This document shows positions 8,399 through 17,022 of a stretch of 35,672 nucleotides of DNA, in pieces. This stretch comes from Fidelibacterota bacterium (GTDB taxonomy: Bacteria > Fidelibacterota > Fidelibacteria > Fidelibacterales > Fidelibacteraceae): the NCBI GenBank assembly GCA_030620575.1, contig JAUXEL010000001.1, forward strand, positions 1 to 35,672, given 5' to 3'. The notes below the pieces were generated by a model that saw only the letters and a program-made list of their open reading frames with translations, did not search any database and was not told the origin of the DNA. How positions within the stretch are numbered: position 1 is the first letter of the stretch; the number at the start of each line of letters is the position of its first letter. The translations under genes were made by a program, and so were the position numbers.

Positions 8399-9972
8399 AA
8401 TATAAATTTTATTCCATATTTATTTTAATGATCTACGTCTTATTTTTTGTTCATTGCGCGTCTGAAAGTCCTCCGAAAGGCGGACCTCCGGACACGACTC
8501 CGCCTGTCGTTCTTTTTTCTTCTATATCCAGCGGAGCTACCAATGTGAGTCCTGTGCAAACGTTGCGTATTGAATTTTCTGAACCGCTAAATAGCAAAAC
8601 CCTTGCAAAAAATATCATCATCTTCCCGCTGGGAGAGTACGATACGGATATTCGTATGCAGGGTAAAAAGCTCAGTATCATTCCCAATAGCCCCTGGAAG
8701 AAAAATGTTGTCTATACCGTTATTTTAGGAAAAAATATTTCTGACCTGCGCAATAATCAACTTTCCGAGCCCATACATATTAGTTTTACTACCGGCAACT
8801 ATATGCCGCAAAATTCTTTTCATGGCAGTGTTGCGGGTCTGAAAGATAATCTCTCAGCTGTCATTTATATCAGTCGCAAAACGGCATATCCCGATTCCAT
8901 TATTTCTACTCCGGAATATTATACCCAAAGTGGTCCCGATGGCAATTTTTCTTTTGATTATCTCCCGCGTGACACCTTTTATGTTGCCGGATATATTGAC
9001 CTGGATAAAAGCAATAATTACAAGGCTACGTTCGACGGTGTTTGTATTCCCTCAAAAACCTACATTGTCCCGGATACTCTGACGCGGGAATCGCTTACTA
9101 TGCAAGCTGTATACGACAACTTTTTTAACCCCCGATTGCTGCGGGCAGAAAGTATTTATCCCGGTGCAACCCGATTAGAGTTTACTAAAGCTCTGGCGGT
9201 CTGGAATACCCCCGGATCTTTTCAAATAGAAAATGTCCGTATAGATACTATTTTATACGACGAAAAAACCTGTGTTTTATATCATAACGGCATTCAACAA
9301 GATTCCCTAACGCTGTCTCTACATGCTATCCGGGATTATCTGTCCTGCGCGCTGAAAGATACCGTGTTAACAATTTCTGTTACCGCTTTAGCGGATACGC
9401 TGTATCAGTTCGAACAGAAAAATGATCTGCTTTTTATAACTCCGCCACCCGGCGCAACAGAATTAAGCGGACGTTTTGAAGCTCCGTTTGACACTTTGGA
9501 TCTGATATTAAATCAGTTGCATTACGGCATTTATGATATTCCGCCGGCAACTGTTCTTACACGTGGAAAATGGAATATTCGTATGCCTGTATCCGCGGAT
9601 TATTCGAACATAAATACCGATAGCACTTATACTGTGCCGATACAGCGTACGGCAAAGTCTGAATTCGGCGCGGTCATCGGATATATCAATGTTCCTGTAT
9701 CCAAAATATGCCGCATGGTGCTCGAAGACGGTATGCATCGCTATGAAACCACCTGTGAAGAACAGCAATTTAATTTCATGCAGGTATTGCCCGGTAATTA
9801 TACACTCTCATATTATCTTGATATTAATAATAACAAACGGACAGATTTCGGGCGGCCTTTTCCTTATCGCGCACCGGAAATTACCCGTATTCTTGATACG
9901 GAAATACAGGTAAAATCCCGTTGGGATACCGAACTGAGCGAGGTATATAAAATCGATATTGAAAACCAATAA
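8395..9972 (+). CDS. Ig-like domain (Big_5 type) lipoprotein
   Basis: The 525-residue protein has a lipobox ending at cysteine 21 (FFVHC), followed by a proline/glycine-rich linker with GGPPDTTPP. Residues about 35-135 form a bacterial Ig-like domain of the Big_5 type (PVQTLRIEFSEPLN ... ISFTTG). This arrangement is typical of surface lipoproteins in Bacteroidota and their relatives. The remaining ~390 residues resemble carboxypeptidase-regulatory/SusD-like beta-sandwich repeats only loosely, and I cannot name them. The C-terminal part has a DINNNKRTDFGRPFPYRAPE segment. The start follows a five-codon leader ORF with an ATGA overlap. It is followed after about 40 bases by the guanylyltransferase gene and may be co-transcribed with it. 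Confidence 0.8.
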   Translation: MKYKFYSIFILMIYVLFFVHCASESPPKGGPPDTTPPVVLFSSISSGATNVSPVQTLRIEFSEPLNSKTLAKNIIIFPLGEYDTDIRMQGKKLSIIPNSPWKKNVVYTVILGKNISDLRNNQLSEPIHISFTTGNYMPQNSFHGSVAGLKDNLSAVIYISRKTAYPDSIISTPEYYTQSGPDGNFSFDYLPRDTFYVAGYIDLDKSNNYKATFDGVCIPSKTYIVPDTLTRESLTMQAVYDNFFNPRLLRAESIYPGATRLEFTKALAVWNTPGSFQIENVRIDTILYDEKTCVLYHNGIQQDSLTLSLHAIRDYLSCALKDTVLTISVTALADTLYQFEQKNDLLFITPPPGATELSGRFEAPFDTLDLILNQLHYGIYDIPPATVLTRGKWNIRMPVSADYSNINTDSTYTVPIQRTAKSEFGAVIGYINVPVSKICRMVLEDGMHRYETTCEEQQFNFMQVLPGNYTLSYYLDINNNKRTDFGRPFPYRAPEITRILDTEIQVKSRWDTELSEVYKIDIENQ

Positions 9973-10014
9973 TGAATGACATATATTACACGGCGTTAAA
10001 ATAGTGAGGTAATG

Positions 10015-11091
10015 ATGGAACATTATTATAGTGTTATATTGGCCGGCGGTGTTGGAAAACGTTTTTGGCCTTTGAGTAGAAAAAAATATCCCAAACAATT
10101 GCTGGATATTGTAGGTAATAAAAGCATGGTTAACCTGACCATTGATCGCTTGCGTACACTCAGTGATATTGATCATATTTTGATTATGACAAATCAGGAA
10201 CAAGCAAATTTAATTCTGGCGCAAAATGATGATCTAACGCTGGAAAATTTTATCATTGAACCTTCGGGTAAAAATACGGCCCCGGCAATTGGATTGGCAG
10301 CCCTTTACCTTCTTAAGCGAGATCCTGAGGCTATAATGGGTTTGTTTCCCGCGGATCATCTGATTACCAATATTGTTAATTTTACCATGACGGTAAAAGC
10401 CGTGATCGCCGCGGCCGGTAGAGATAAGGCTTTGTTCACTTTTGGTATCGAACCCAGCTATCCCGCAACCGGATATGGATATATCCAAGTGGAAAAAAAC
10501 GAACTTCCGGGTGAACCAAATATATACAGATCAAAAACCTTTGCTGAAAAGCCTAATTTAGAAACTGCCACGCGCTTTCTAAAATCAGGAGAATTTCTAT
10601 GGAATAGTGGTATGTTTGTATGGAAAGCTCAGGTTATTGTTGACAAAATTACAAAGTACCTTCCCGAACTTGGGGCTTGCTTGAAAAATATTGACAAGGT
10701 GATCGGCACCAACAAATATGAACGTGTCATCTCCAAAAAATGGAAAACCATTCAGCCTATTTCCATCGATTACGGTGTACTGGAACAATCCAGCCGTATA
10801 AATGTGATGCGGGCGCAGTTCGACTGGAGTGATGTTGGCAGTTGGAATACGATCTACAAGATTGAGGAAAAAGATAAAAACAAAAATGTAATTCAATCCA
10901 AAGGTATGTTGCTGCGTTCTCACGGAAATTATGTCTACAGTAAAAATTTAAAAATATTCGGTCTGGGCATTAATGATCTTATCATTGTCGAGAATGACGG
11001 TGCTTTGCTTATCCTTCCGCGCTCGGAATCAGAAAATATTAAAGAAATTGTTGATTCTCTGTCGTTCATTGGCGAACAGGAGCTTTTATAG
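10015..11091 (+). CDS. manC: Mannose-1-phosphate guanylyltransferase
   Basis: This enzyme makes GDP-mannose from mannose-1-phosphate and GTP for surface polysaccharides and glycoconjugates. The 358-residue protein carries the nucleotidyltransferase signature GGVGKRFWPLSR (11-22) followed by KYPKQL, the FAEKP motif (176-180), WNSGMF and the FDWSDVGSW block. It lacks the phosphomannose isomerase (cupin) domain of the longer bifunctional ManC/AlgA proteins, so it is the single-function type. Two ATGs occur in tandem (10012 and 10015); the GAGG ribosome site at 10006-10009 is only two bases from the first and five from the second, so the second is preferred. A small conserved-looking ORF follows after four bases. 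Confidence 0.92.
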   Translation: MEHYYSVILAGGVGKRFWPLSRKKYPKQLLDIVGNKSMVNLTIDRLRTLSDIDHILIMTNQEQANLILAQNDDLTLENFIIEPSGKNTAPAIGLAALYLLKRDPEAIMGLFPADHLITNIVNFTMTVKAVIAAAGRDKALFTFGIEPSYPATGYGYIQVEKNELPGEPNIYRSKTFAEKPNLETATRFLKSGEFLWNSGMFVWKAQVIVDKITKYLPELGACLKNIDKVIGTNKYERVISKKWKTIQPISIDYGVLEQSSRINVMRAQFDWSDVGSWNTIYKIEEKDKNKNVIQSKGMLLRSHGNYVYSKNLKIFGLGINDLIIVENDGALLILPRSESENIKEIVDSLSFIGEQELL

Positions 11092-11095
11092 GATC

Positions 11096-11350
11096 ATGAA
11101 ACCTAAACGCCTTCTTGAACAGCTCGGTATATTTTTGCGTGCACAAGATTTTGATGTTTTATATGGTGCCGGTGCTTTTTCCGGCGGTCACTGTGTAATT
11201 AACGAAAATCGTGTGATCGTGGTCAATAAGCGCACGCCTGTTGAAGAGCAGCTAAGTATTTTTGTTTCTGTGATTCTGGAACTTAATTTAGATTATTCGG
11301 AATTAAAAAACGAAGTTCAAAATTATATAAAACGGTATATATCGCAATAA
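11096..11350 (+). CDS. Small conserved-type protein of unknown function
   Basis: This 84-residue protein begins four bases after the guanylyltransferase stop and is likely in the same transcript. It has a glycine-rich core (YGAGAFSGGHCVINENRVIVVNKRTPVEEQ, here split around residues 23-51) that resembles small proteins of unknown function seen in Bacteroidota-type genomes. Cysteine 33 and the paired VNKR segment stand out. No signal peptide or membrane segment is visible, so it is probably cytoplasmic. A longer reading frame extends upstream into manC, but the ATG at 11096 fits the gene spacing. I cannot assign a function. Confidence 0.7.
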   Translation: MKPKRLLEQLGIFLRAQDFDVLYGAGAFSGGHCVINENRVIVVNKRTPVEEQLSIFVSVILELNLDYSELKNEVQNYIKRYISQ

Positions 11351-11357
11351 ATTGGTT

Positions 11358-12056
11358 TTAGTGTTTTTTTATCAATCGATCCGGATAATTACTAAAGAAT
11401 CCGTCTGCGCCCTCTGATTTTAATGTATTGGCTATTTCGGGATCATCCACTGTCCATACATACACTTTCAAATTATAATTATGAATTTTCTGTATCCAGG
11501 TTGATCGGATTCTATTTGCGTTCAGATGCACCGCAAAAGCACCGAGTACTTTGATACGTTTTCTCAGGCGCCGGGGTTTTTTATTATATAGTAGTGCAGT
11601 GGGTATCTCGGGATAAATTTCATGAAAACGGCGAATCTCCCGGTAGCGCATAGAGGAAACAAAAAAATCGTCCGGTTTCCAGAAACCCGTGCGGATACTG
11701 TTGCGAATGACCTGTGCCGTAGAAACCGCACAGCGTTTGCTTTTCAATTCGACATTGATTACCAGCCGGGCATCCAATAAATCCAATACTTCTTTTAGTG
11801 TGGGAATATGTTCGCCGTTTCCGGCATCTAAGCGCCGGAGACATGCCAGTCTCTTCCTTTTTATTTTTCCGCGTTCCCCGGTAATACGTTTTAAACGCTG
11901 GTCGTGAAATACCACTACTTCGCCGGAACGGCAAATCTGCACATCACATTCGACGGCATCTACCTTCATCTCCACTGCGGCTTTAAAAGCGGTTAGGGTG
12001 TTTTCGGGCGCATGTCCGGATGCGCCCCGATGGGCTATTATCGTTGTTTTACGCAT
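11358..12056 (-). CDS. Glycerophosphodiester phosphodiesterase
   Basis: The 232-residue enzyme hydrolyses glycerophosphodiesters to glycerol-3-phosphate and an alcohol. It has the GDPD family signature HRGASGHAPENT near the N-terminus, the metal-binding ECDVQ segment, the FHDQRL histidine, an NVELK strand motif and a C-terminal VYVWTVDDPE block. The reading frame extends further upstream, but the ATG at 12054-12056 places the conserved HRG motif about nine residues in and overlaps the galE stop by eight bases (ATGCGTAA), typical of coupled genes. No signal peptide is visible, so a cytoplasmic UgpQ-like enzyme is likely. It converges on the small ORF at 11350 with only seven bases between the stops. 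Confidence 0.9.
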   Translation of the reverse strand: MRKTTIIAHRGASGHAPENTLTAFKAAVEMKVDAVECDVQICRSGEVVVFHDQRLKRITGERGKIKRKRLACLRRLDAGNGEHIPTLKEVLDLLDARLVINVELKSKRCAVSTAQVIRNSIRTGFWKPDDFFVSSMRYREIRRFHEIYPEIPTALLYNKKPRRLRKRIKVLGAFAVHLNANRIRSTWIQKIHNYNLKVYVWTVDDPEIANTLKSEGADGFFSNYPDRLIKKH

Positions 12057-13065
12057 ATCCGTTGGGGTTTTTTTGTTGCCAGTTCCAAGCATCCCGAACC
12101 ATATCTTCCAGTGTTTTTTTGGCTGTCCATTGCAATATATCCTTTGCCTTTTGGGGGTCGGCAAAAGAACTTGCAGTATCACCGGGACGCCGGGAAACTA
12201 TTTTATAAGGAATAGAAATTCCGTTTGTTTTTTCAAAGGCGCTTACCACATCAAGTACGCTGATACCGTGACCGGTACCTAAATTATATATGGCAACACC
12301 TTTCTGCTTATCCGCAGATTCCAAAGCTTTTACATGTCCGTCAGCTAAATCCATTACATGAATATAATCACGTACACCTGTACCATCCGGAGTCGGATAA
12401 TCATTTCCGAAAATTTTTAATTTTTTCAGGCGTCCGACCGCTACTTGTGAAATAAATGGCATCAGATTGTTGGGAACGCCGTTGGGATCTTCACCGATCA
12501 ATCCGCTGTGATGTGCACCGACCGGATTGAAGTAACGCAGCAAAGTGACTCTCCAATCAGAATCCGCAACGCAAACATCCTGAAGGATTTGTTCTATAAA
12601 TAATTTTGTATGCCCGTAGGGATTCGTTGCGGAAGTTGGCGCGGATTCTTTAAAGGGAACATCATCGCTCATTCCGTACACCGTTGCGGAGGAACTGAAA
12701 ATTATTGTTTTTACTCCGGCTTCCGCCATGACCTCACAAAGTGTAATCGTTCCATAGATGTTATTACGGTAATAATCCAGAGGCTGTTCTACCGACTCGC
12801 CCACCGCTTTAAATCCCGCGAAATGTATCACGGCATCAATATCATGTTCGGCAAATACAGCCGCAAGGGTTTTGCGGTCACAGATATCTACCGGGTACAC
12901 TGTAAGGGTTTCACCGGTGATCTGCTGTACCCGTTCCGGGGCAATTATATTACTGTTGGAAAAATTATCAACAACTACTACCCGATAACCCGCTTCCAGC
13001 AAGCGTATGCAGGTGTGACTGCCAATATACCCGGCTCCGCCGGTAACAAGAATAGTTTGTTGCAT
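12049..13065 (-). CDS. galE: UDP-glucose 4-epimerase
   Basis: This NAD-dependent extended short-chain dehydrogenase interconverts UDP-glucose and UDP-galactose for surface glycans and galactose use. The 338-residue protein has the Rossmann motif GGAGYIG (9-15), the catalytic S-S-A-T-V-Y-G region near S125, and the YxxxK pair Y150/K154 (NPYGHTK). Length and motifs match GalE. An ATG at 13069-13071 is possible, but the AAAGGA ribosome site ends directly against it, whereas it sits six bases before the ATG at 13063-13065, so the latter is chosen. It heads a two-gene unit with the phosphodiesterase, overlapping it by eight bases, and is divergent from comM. Confidence 0.95.
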   Translation of the reverse strand: MQQTILVTGGAGYIGSHTCIRLLEAGYRVVVVDNFSNSNIIAPERVQQITGETLTVYPVDICDRKTLAAVFAEHDIDAVIHFAGFKAVGESVEQPLDYYRNNIYGTITLCEVMAEAGVKTIIFSSSATVYGMSDDVPFKESAPTSATNPYGHTKLFIEQILQDVCVADSDWRVTLLRYFNPVGAHHSGLIGEDPNGVPNNLMPFISQVAVGRLKKLKIFGNDYPTPDGTGVRDYIHVMDLADGHVKALESADKQKGVAIYNLGTGHGISVLDVVSAFEKTNGISIPYKIVSRRPGDTASSFADPQKAKDILQWTAKKTLEDMVRDAWNWQQKNPNGYA

Positions 13066-13173
13066 AAACATTCCTTTAATTTATACACAAAAATATTGGT
13101 TTCTCTGCCGGAAAGCAACCGATTTTGTTTTAACCTCTTGATACCGTCTGCATTAATATTTTGCTGTAAAACA

Positions 13174-13189
13174 TGTGATCTTCGTCACA
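13174..13189. promoter_or_regulatory. CRP/FNR-like palindrome upstream of comM
   Basis: The site reads TGTGA-TCTTCG-TCACA, a perfect match to the CRP-family core TGTGA-N6-TCACA. It is centred about 70 bases before the comM start and about 115 bases before the galE start, in the divergent intergenic space. A similar site (nine of ten core bases) lies at 28916-28931. Binding by a CRP/FNR-family regulator is inferred. Confidence 0.5.
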
Positions 13190-13251
13190 GTCACGACTCT
13201 TCTGTCTTGTCTTATCTGAATTATGCTTACATTGCGGATTGGGGGACAAAT

Positions 13252-14784
13252 ATGATTTCACGATGTTATTCCGCGGGTTTACATGGCATTCATGCCTATG
13301 AGGTGACTATCGAGACACGCTTAGATCGTAGTTTGCCAAAATATTTTATTGTCGGGCTGGCAGAAAAAGCTGTAAAAGAAAGTTATTCCCGTTTAGCTTC
13401 TGCCATAAAATCTTCCGGTTTTCGTATGCCCGGATGCAAGATCACTCAGAATCTGGCACCGGCAGATATACCCAAGGAAGGAACCGGATTTGATCTGTCA
13501 CTCGCTATCGGCGTACTGGCTGCCAGTGGAGATATTGATACTTCCGGTCTGGGTAATATGATCTTCATCGGGGAGCTTGCGTTGGATGGACATGTGCGTC
13601 CCTCGAAAGGCATTCTTCCCATTGCTCTGGGTATGAAACATTTCAAGCAGAAACATTTGATAGTAGCAACAGCCAATGCCAAGGAAGCTACTATGCCGGG
13701 CTATAGTACCGTTTGGGGTGTTGAAACTCTGCGTGACGTAGTTGATATCATTAATGATTGCAGTAATCTGACACCCACAACAGTGGATGTAGAAAGTTAT
13801 TTTCAACTTCCCCCGTCATCGGGTGTGGATTTCTCGGAAGTAAAAGGACAGGCTCATGTCAAACGCGCACTGGAGGTAGCAGCAGCCGGGGGACATAATA
13901 TTGTATTGATCGGACCGCCGGGATCCGGGAAGTCCATGCTGGCAAAGCGATTCCCCAGTATTCTTCCAAATCTAACGCTCCAGGAAGCACTGGAAACCAC
14001 AGCGGTCCATTCCGTGTACGAAGATATCTCAGATATCAGCCTTATTACTCAGCGCCCTTTTCGTTCACCACATCATACTGTCAGTGATAGTGCATTAGTG
14101 GGTGGCGGCAGAATTCCCCGACCCGGTGAAGTGAGCCTGGCTCACAATGGGGTCCTTTTTCTCGATGAATTTCCCGAGTTTAAGAAAAACGTCCTTGAGG
14201 TCCTGCGCCAGCCGCTTGAAGACGGGCAGGTTACCATCAGTCGAACATTGGCCTCTCTTACTTACCCGGCAAAATTTATGCTTATTGCCGCCATGAATCC
14301 TTGCCCCTGTGGTTATGCTACAGACCCGCAGCATGACTGTACTTGCAGTGTGGGTCAAATACAGCATTATCTTAGCAGGATTTCAGGTCCCCTGCTTGAT
14401 CGAATTGATATTCACGTAGATGTTCCGCCGGTCAGTTACGAGGAGATTAGTGACAGGGAAGACAGTGAGGCTTCGGAAAATATACGTGCACGTGTTTTAA
14501 TCGCACGAAAAATTCAAACACAGCGTTTTATCCGTCATCCGCAGGTACACTGCAATGCCCATATGGGTTCTCGGGATATTAAACGCTATTGCGATTTATC
14601 TGCAGAAAGCCGACAGCTTTTGAAAATAGCTATTGTGCGATTGGGATTAAGTGCCCGTGCCTACACGCGTATCCTGAAAGTGGCTCGGACCATTGCCGAT
14701 CTGAATCAAAAAGAAGCCATTCTTTCATCTCACATCAGTGAAGCTATTCATTATCGAAATTTGGACCGGCAAACGGGAATATAA
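13252..14784 (+). CDS. comM: YifB/ComM family Mg chelatase-like AAA ATPase
   Basis: The 510-residue protein has the full ComM/YifB layout: an N-terminal ChlI-type domain, an AAA core with Walker A GPPGSGKS (221-228) and Walker B VLFLDEF (301-307), and a C-terminal Mg_chelatase_C region. E. coli YifB is about 506 residues. In Vibrio, ComM is a hexameric helicase that promotes branch migration during natural transformation; many species carry it for recombination generally. The frame is open far upstream, antisense to galE, but the ATG at 13252 is preceded by GGGGGA at five bases and matches the usual YifB N-terminus, so the long version is rejected. A CRP/FNR-like palindrome lies about 70 bases upstream. 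Confidence 0.94.
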   Translation: MISRCYSAGLHGIHAYEVTIETRLDRSLPKYFIVGLAEKAVKESYSRLASAIKSSGFRMPGCKITQNLAPADIPKEGTGFDLSLAIGVLAASGDIDTSGLGNMIFIGELALDGHVRPSKGILPIALGMKHFKQKHLIVATANAKEATMPGYSTVWGVETLRDVVDIINDCSNLTPTTVDVESYFQLPPSSGVDFSEVKGQAHVKRALEVAAAGGHNIVLIGPPGSGKSMLAKRFPSILPNLTLQEALETTAVHSVYEDISDISLITQRPFRSPHHTVSDSALVGGGRIPRPGEVSLAHNGVLFLDEFPEFKKNVLEVLRQPLEDGQVTISRTLASLTYPAKFMLIAAMNPCPCGYATDPQHDCTCSVGQIQHYLSRISGPLLDRIDIHVDVPPVSYEEISDREDSEASENIRARVLIARKIQTQRFIRHPQVHCNAHMGSRDIKRYCDLSAESRQLLKIAIVRLGLSARAYTRILKVARTIADLNQKEAILSSHISEAIHYRNLDRQTGI

Positions 14785-14788
14785 ATAA

Positions 14789-15026
14789 TACCCGTTGTGT
14801 GAAACAGATTAGAAAATGGGAATCGCATGCTGTCAATAACTTTTTTGATGTCATTTCGAACAGTCTTCGTCCTGAATGGTCGGGACTTCCGTCTTCGCCC
14901 CGAACCATCGGGGCTATGCCGGACAGGTCGCTCGTCAGGCCGGGGCGCAGAAGGGGTCGAGATGACATTATTCATGGGTATTTTTGATAATTTGCGACTT
15001 GAATTTGTGTTTCACACAACGAGTTA
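14789..15026 (+). mobile_element. MITE-like element with terminal inverted repeats
   Basis: The 238-bp stretch between comM and the P-loop gene starts with CCCGTTGTGTGAAACA (14791-14806) and ends with the inverted form TGTTTCACACAACGAG (15008-15023), matching at 15 of 16 bases. Two inner blocks recur in inverted orientation at 315-380 and 37-80 near the window start. An inner CCCCGA-N4-TCGGGG hairpin (14898-14913) lies within it. It has no credible coding capacity, so it would be non-autonomous; no transposase with these ends is visible in the window. Target-site duplications are not clear. Together these suggest a miniature inverted-repeat element, though a conserved intergenic repeat is possible. 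Confidence 0.6.
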
Positions 15027-15141
15027 TGTTTTAATAAGCATCTTGCCTTTTTACTTGAAAATTTCTGTTTTCTGTTTTTAATTCGAACAATTTGTTATTA
15101 CTTTCAACGGTTCTGTAAAAAAATAATTGGAAGGATTAAAT

Positions 15142-15861
15142 ATGAAAAAACCTTTTGAAATCATTATTCTCATGGGACGACCCGCAGCCGGGAAATCTGA
15201 GGTTATTGATTATTTAAAGAAAACCCCGATCCCGGAACGTTTGAAACGTTTTAAGATTAATCAATTTGAAGAAATTGATGATTTTCCTCTCCTCTGGACA
15301 TGGTTTGAAGAAGACGCGATTTTAGAAAAAATTATGGGCAAACCCCGCTTACATTCCGATTCAGACGGGTATTTCCTGCATGATTATATGTGGAATCTTT
15401 TAATTGAGCGTATCTCTTTGGAATACCAAAAAAAGCTACGCGATGAGAATTACACGAAAACTACTACTACTATTATTGAATTCAGCAGAGGCTCGGAACA
15501 TGGTGGGTATGAATCTGCTTTTCGCTCCTTGTCCGATGATATTTTAGAAAAAGCCTGTATTCTTTATATTGATGTCCCCTTTGAAGAATCACTACGCAAA
15601 AATCGCAGACGCTTCAATCCCAACCGTCCGGATTCTATTCTTGAACATGGACTTCCGGATGAAAAACTGGAACGGATGTATAAAGAAATCGATTGGGAAA
15701 CCTTTAAAGGCGATGATCCGGAGTATCTGTATTTTTCTGATCATAAAATTCCTTATGTTGTGTTGCACAACATGCCGGAAGTTACGGACGACACGGAAAA
15801 ACTGGGGCCGGCCTTAGATGTCTGCTTTAATTCTTTATGGAAAATTAAAAACAAAAAATAG
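15142..15861 (+). CDS. P-loop NTPase of unknown function
   Basis: The 239-residue protein has a Walker A motif MGRPAAGKS (11-19) right at the N-terminus and a middle strand LYIDVPFEESLRKNRRR that resembles the LID region of small-molecule or nucleotide kinases. No secretion signal or membrane segment is visible. I do not recognise the family beyond 'P-loop kinase-like'. The start is fixed by GGAAGGA (15129-15135) six bases before the ATG at 15142; an upstream TTG is less likely. The next gene's ribosome site begins on the last base of this gene's stop codon, so the two are almost certainly co-translated, and the NTPase may act with the transporter-like product. Confidence 0.75.
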   Translation: MKKPFEIIILMGRPAAGKSEVIDYLKKTPIPERLKRFKINQFEEIDDFPLLWTWFEEDAILEKIMGKPRLHSDSDGYFLHDYMWNLLIERISLEYQKKLRDENYTKTTTTIIEFSRGSEHGGYESAFRSLSDDILEKACILYIDVPFEESLRKNRRRFNPNRPDSILEHGLPDEKLERMYKEIDWETFKGDDPEYLYFSDHKIPYVVLHNMPEVTDDTEKLGPALDVCFNSLWKIKNKK

Positions 15862-15871
15862 CGAGGTTGTT

Positions 15872-16903
15872 TTGGAAAAAAAATCGTTTAGACAAATTAT
15901 TACCGATAACAGTATTTGGGGATTTGCTTTTGGGTATTTTGCCTGTTATGTTCCTTATAGCCTTTTAACAAAAATTATGAGTAAGGGTCTTTTGCCTTCG
16001 CTTGATGGAAGTGCAATGGCGGGGTTCTCGATTCTGCCTGTAACGGCCATTGCCACTCTGCTTACTATGATCTTAGTTATTAGTATTCTCGGGTGGTGGA
16101 AATATGCTACCCATTCAACGATTCTCGGTATAAGTGTGCCACATCCTACTAAGTGGACTTTTTTATCCGGTTTATTTACTTCATTGATCATCGGAACCAC
16201 CACTCTGGCTTACACTTTTGAAAACGTTAGTATTGTTCTGGCTATGCTGCTTATGCGTGGCGGTGTGCTTATTATCGCCCCAATAGTAGATGCCATGACA
16301 AAACGTTCCGTTCGTTGGTATTCCTGGGCGGGGCTTGTCGGTGCTTTGTCTGCCCTATTAATTGGTTTAACGAATGCCAAAAATTTCCAAATTCCCGTTT
16401 TATTGGCTGTTGTCATTTTCGTGTATTTATTCAGTTATTTCATGCGCTTCCAGTTTATGAGCCGTAATGCAAAATCAGATAAAAAAGAAACTAACCTGCG
16501 TTATTTTGTTGAAGAGCAAATGGTCTCAACGCCCATTCTGGTTCTGTTTCTGCTTGCTTTTGCTTTGTTAAAAGGAGATATCGGCGAAAGTGTTCGTATC
16601 GGTTGGACCATGCACTGGAATCAACCTTATCTTTGGGCGCTACTGTTGATCGGGATGTTTTCACAGGGAACCGGGTTCTTTGGCACTTTGGTCTTTCTTG
16701 ATAAAAGTGAAAATACGTACTGTATTCCGGTTAACCGGTCATCCAGTATTCTCGCAGGTGTGATCGCGGCCTTTTTGCTGGCGCTATTCCCATCTCAAAA
16801 TATGCCACCGCTTACCCAGCTTATCGGTGCCGCTATAATCATTATTTCTATTCTGTTTCTTACAATTCCGCCGATGTTAGAAAAGAAAAAGCAATTAGAA
16901 TAG
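15872..16903 (+). CDS. EamA/DMT-like integral membrane transporter
   Basis: The 343-residue protein is strongly hydrophobic with about ten predicted membrane segments, compatible with the drug/metabolite transporter (EamA) superfamily; the middle stretch TTTLAYTFENVSIVLAMLLMRGG (split around residues 107-129) resembles the helix pair found in such carriers. The substrate is unknown. An ATG-type start at 15818 would overlap the P-loop gene by 44 bases, but GCGAGG (15861-15866) sits five bases before an in-frame TTG at 15872, so TTG is chosen and the overlap vanishes. It follows the P-loop NTPase gene after ten bases, and the patatin-like gene comes about 120 bases later. Confidence 0.75.
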   Translation: MEKKSFRQIITDNSIWGFAFGYFACYVPYSLLTKIMSKGLLPSLDGSAMAGFSILPVTAIATLLTMILVISILGWWKYATHSTILGISVPHPTKWTFLSGLFTSLIIGTTTLAYTFENVSIVLAMLLMRGGVLIIAPIVDAMTKRSVRWYSWAGLVGALSALLIGLTNAKNFQIPVLLAVVIFVYLFSYFMRFQFMSRNAKSDKKETNLRYFVEEQMVSTPILVLFLLAFALLKGDIGESVRIGWTMHWNQPYLWALLLIGMFSQGTGFFGTLVFLDKSENTYCIPVNRSSSILAGVIAAFLLALFPSQNMPPLTQLIGAAIIIISILFLTIPPMLEKKKQLE

Positions 16904-17022
16904 CCTGATTATATTTGAAATGCGGGGTTCTGTATTTTTTCATTTTTATGAAACATGTTGTGATTTTATATGTTTATCTATTGCTGACAGTATGTTTTTT
17001 AAAAATTTAAAAAGGATAAGTT

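Noticed and set aside
11357..12182. Longer start of the phosphodiesterase (274 residues)
   Set aside because: The extra N-terminus is out of the family pattern and would overlap galE by over 130 bases; the ATG at 12056 fits the motifs.
12610..13251. Upstream extension of comM to 724 residues
   Set aside because: It lies antisense to galE, the family normally has about 506 residues, and a clear ribosome site precedes the ATG at 13252.
14785..15141. Coding frames in the MITE-like gap
   Set aside because: They are spurious frames inside an element with terminal inverted repeats; none has a credible start or domain.
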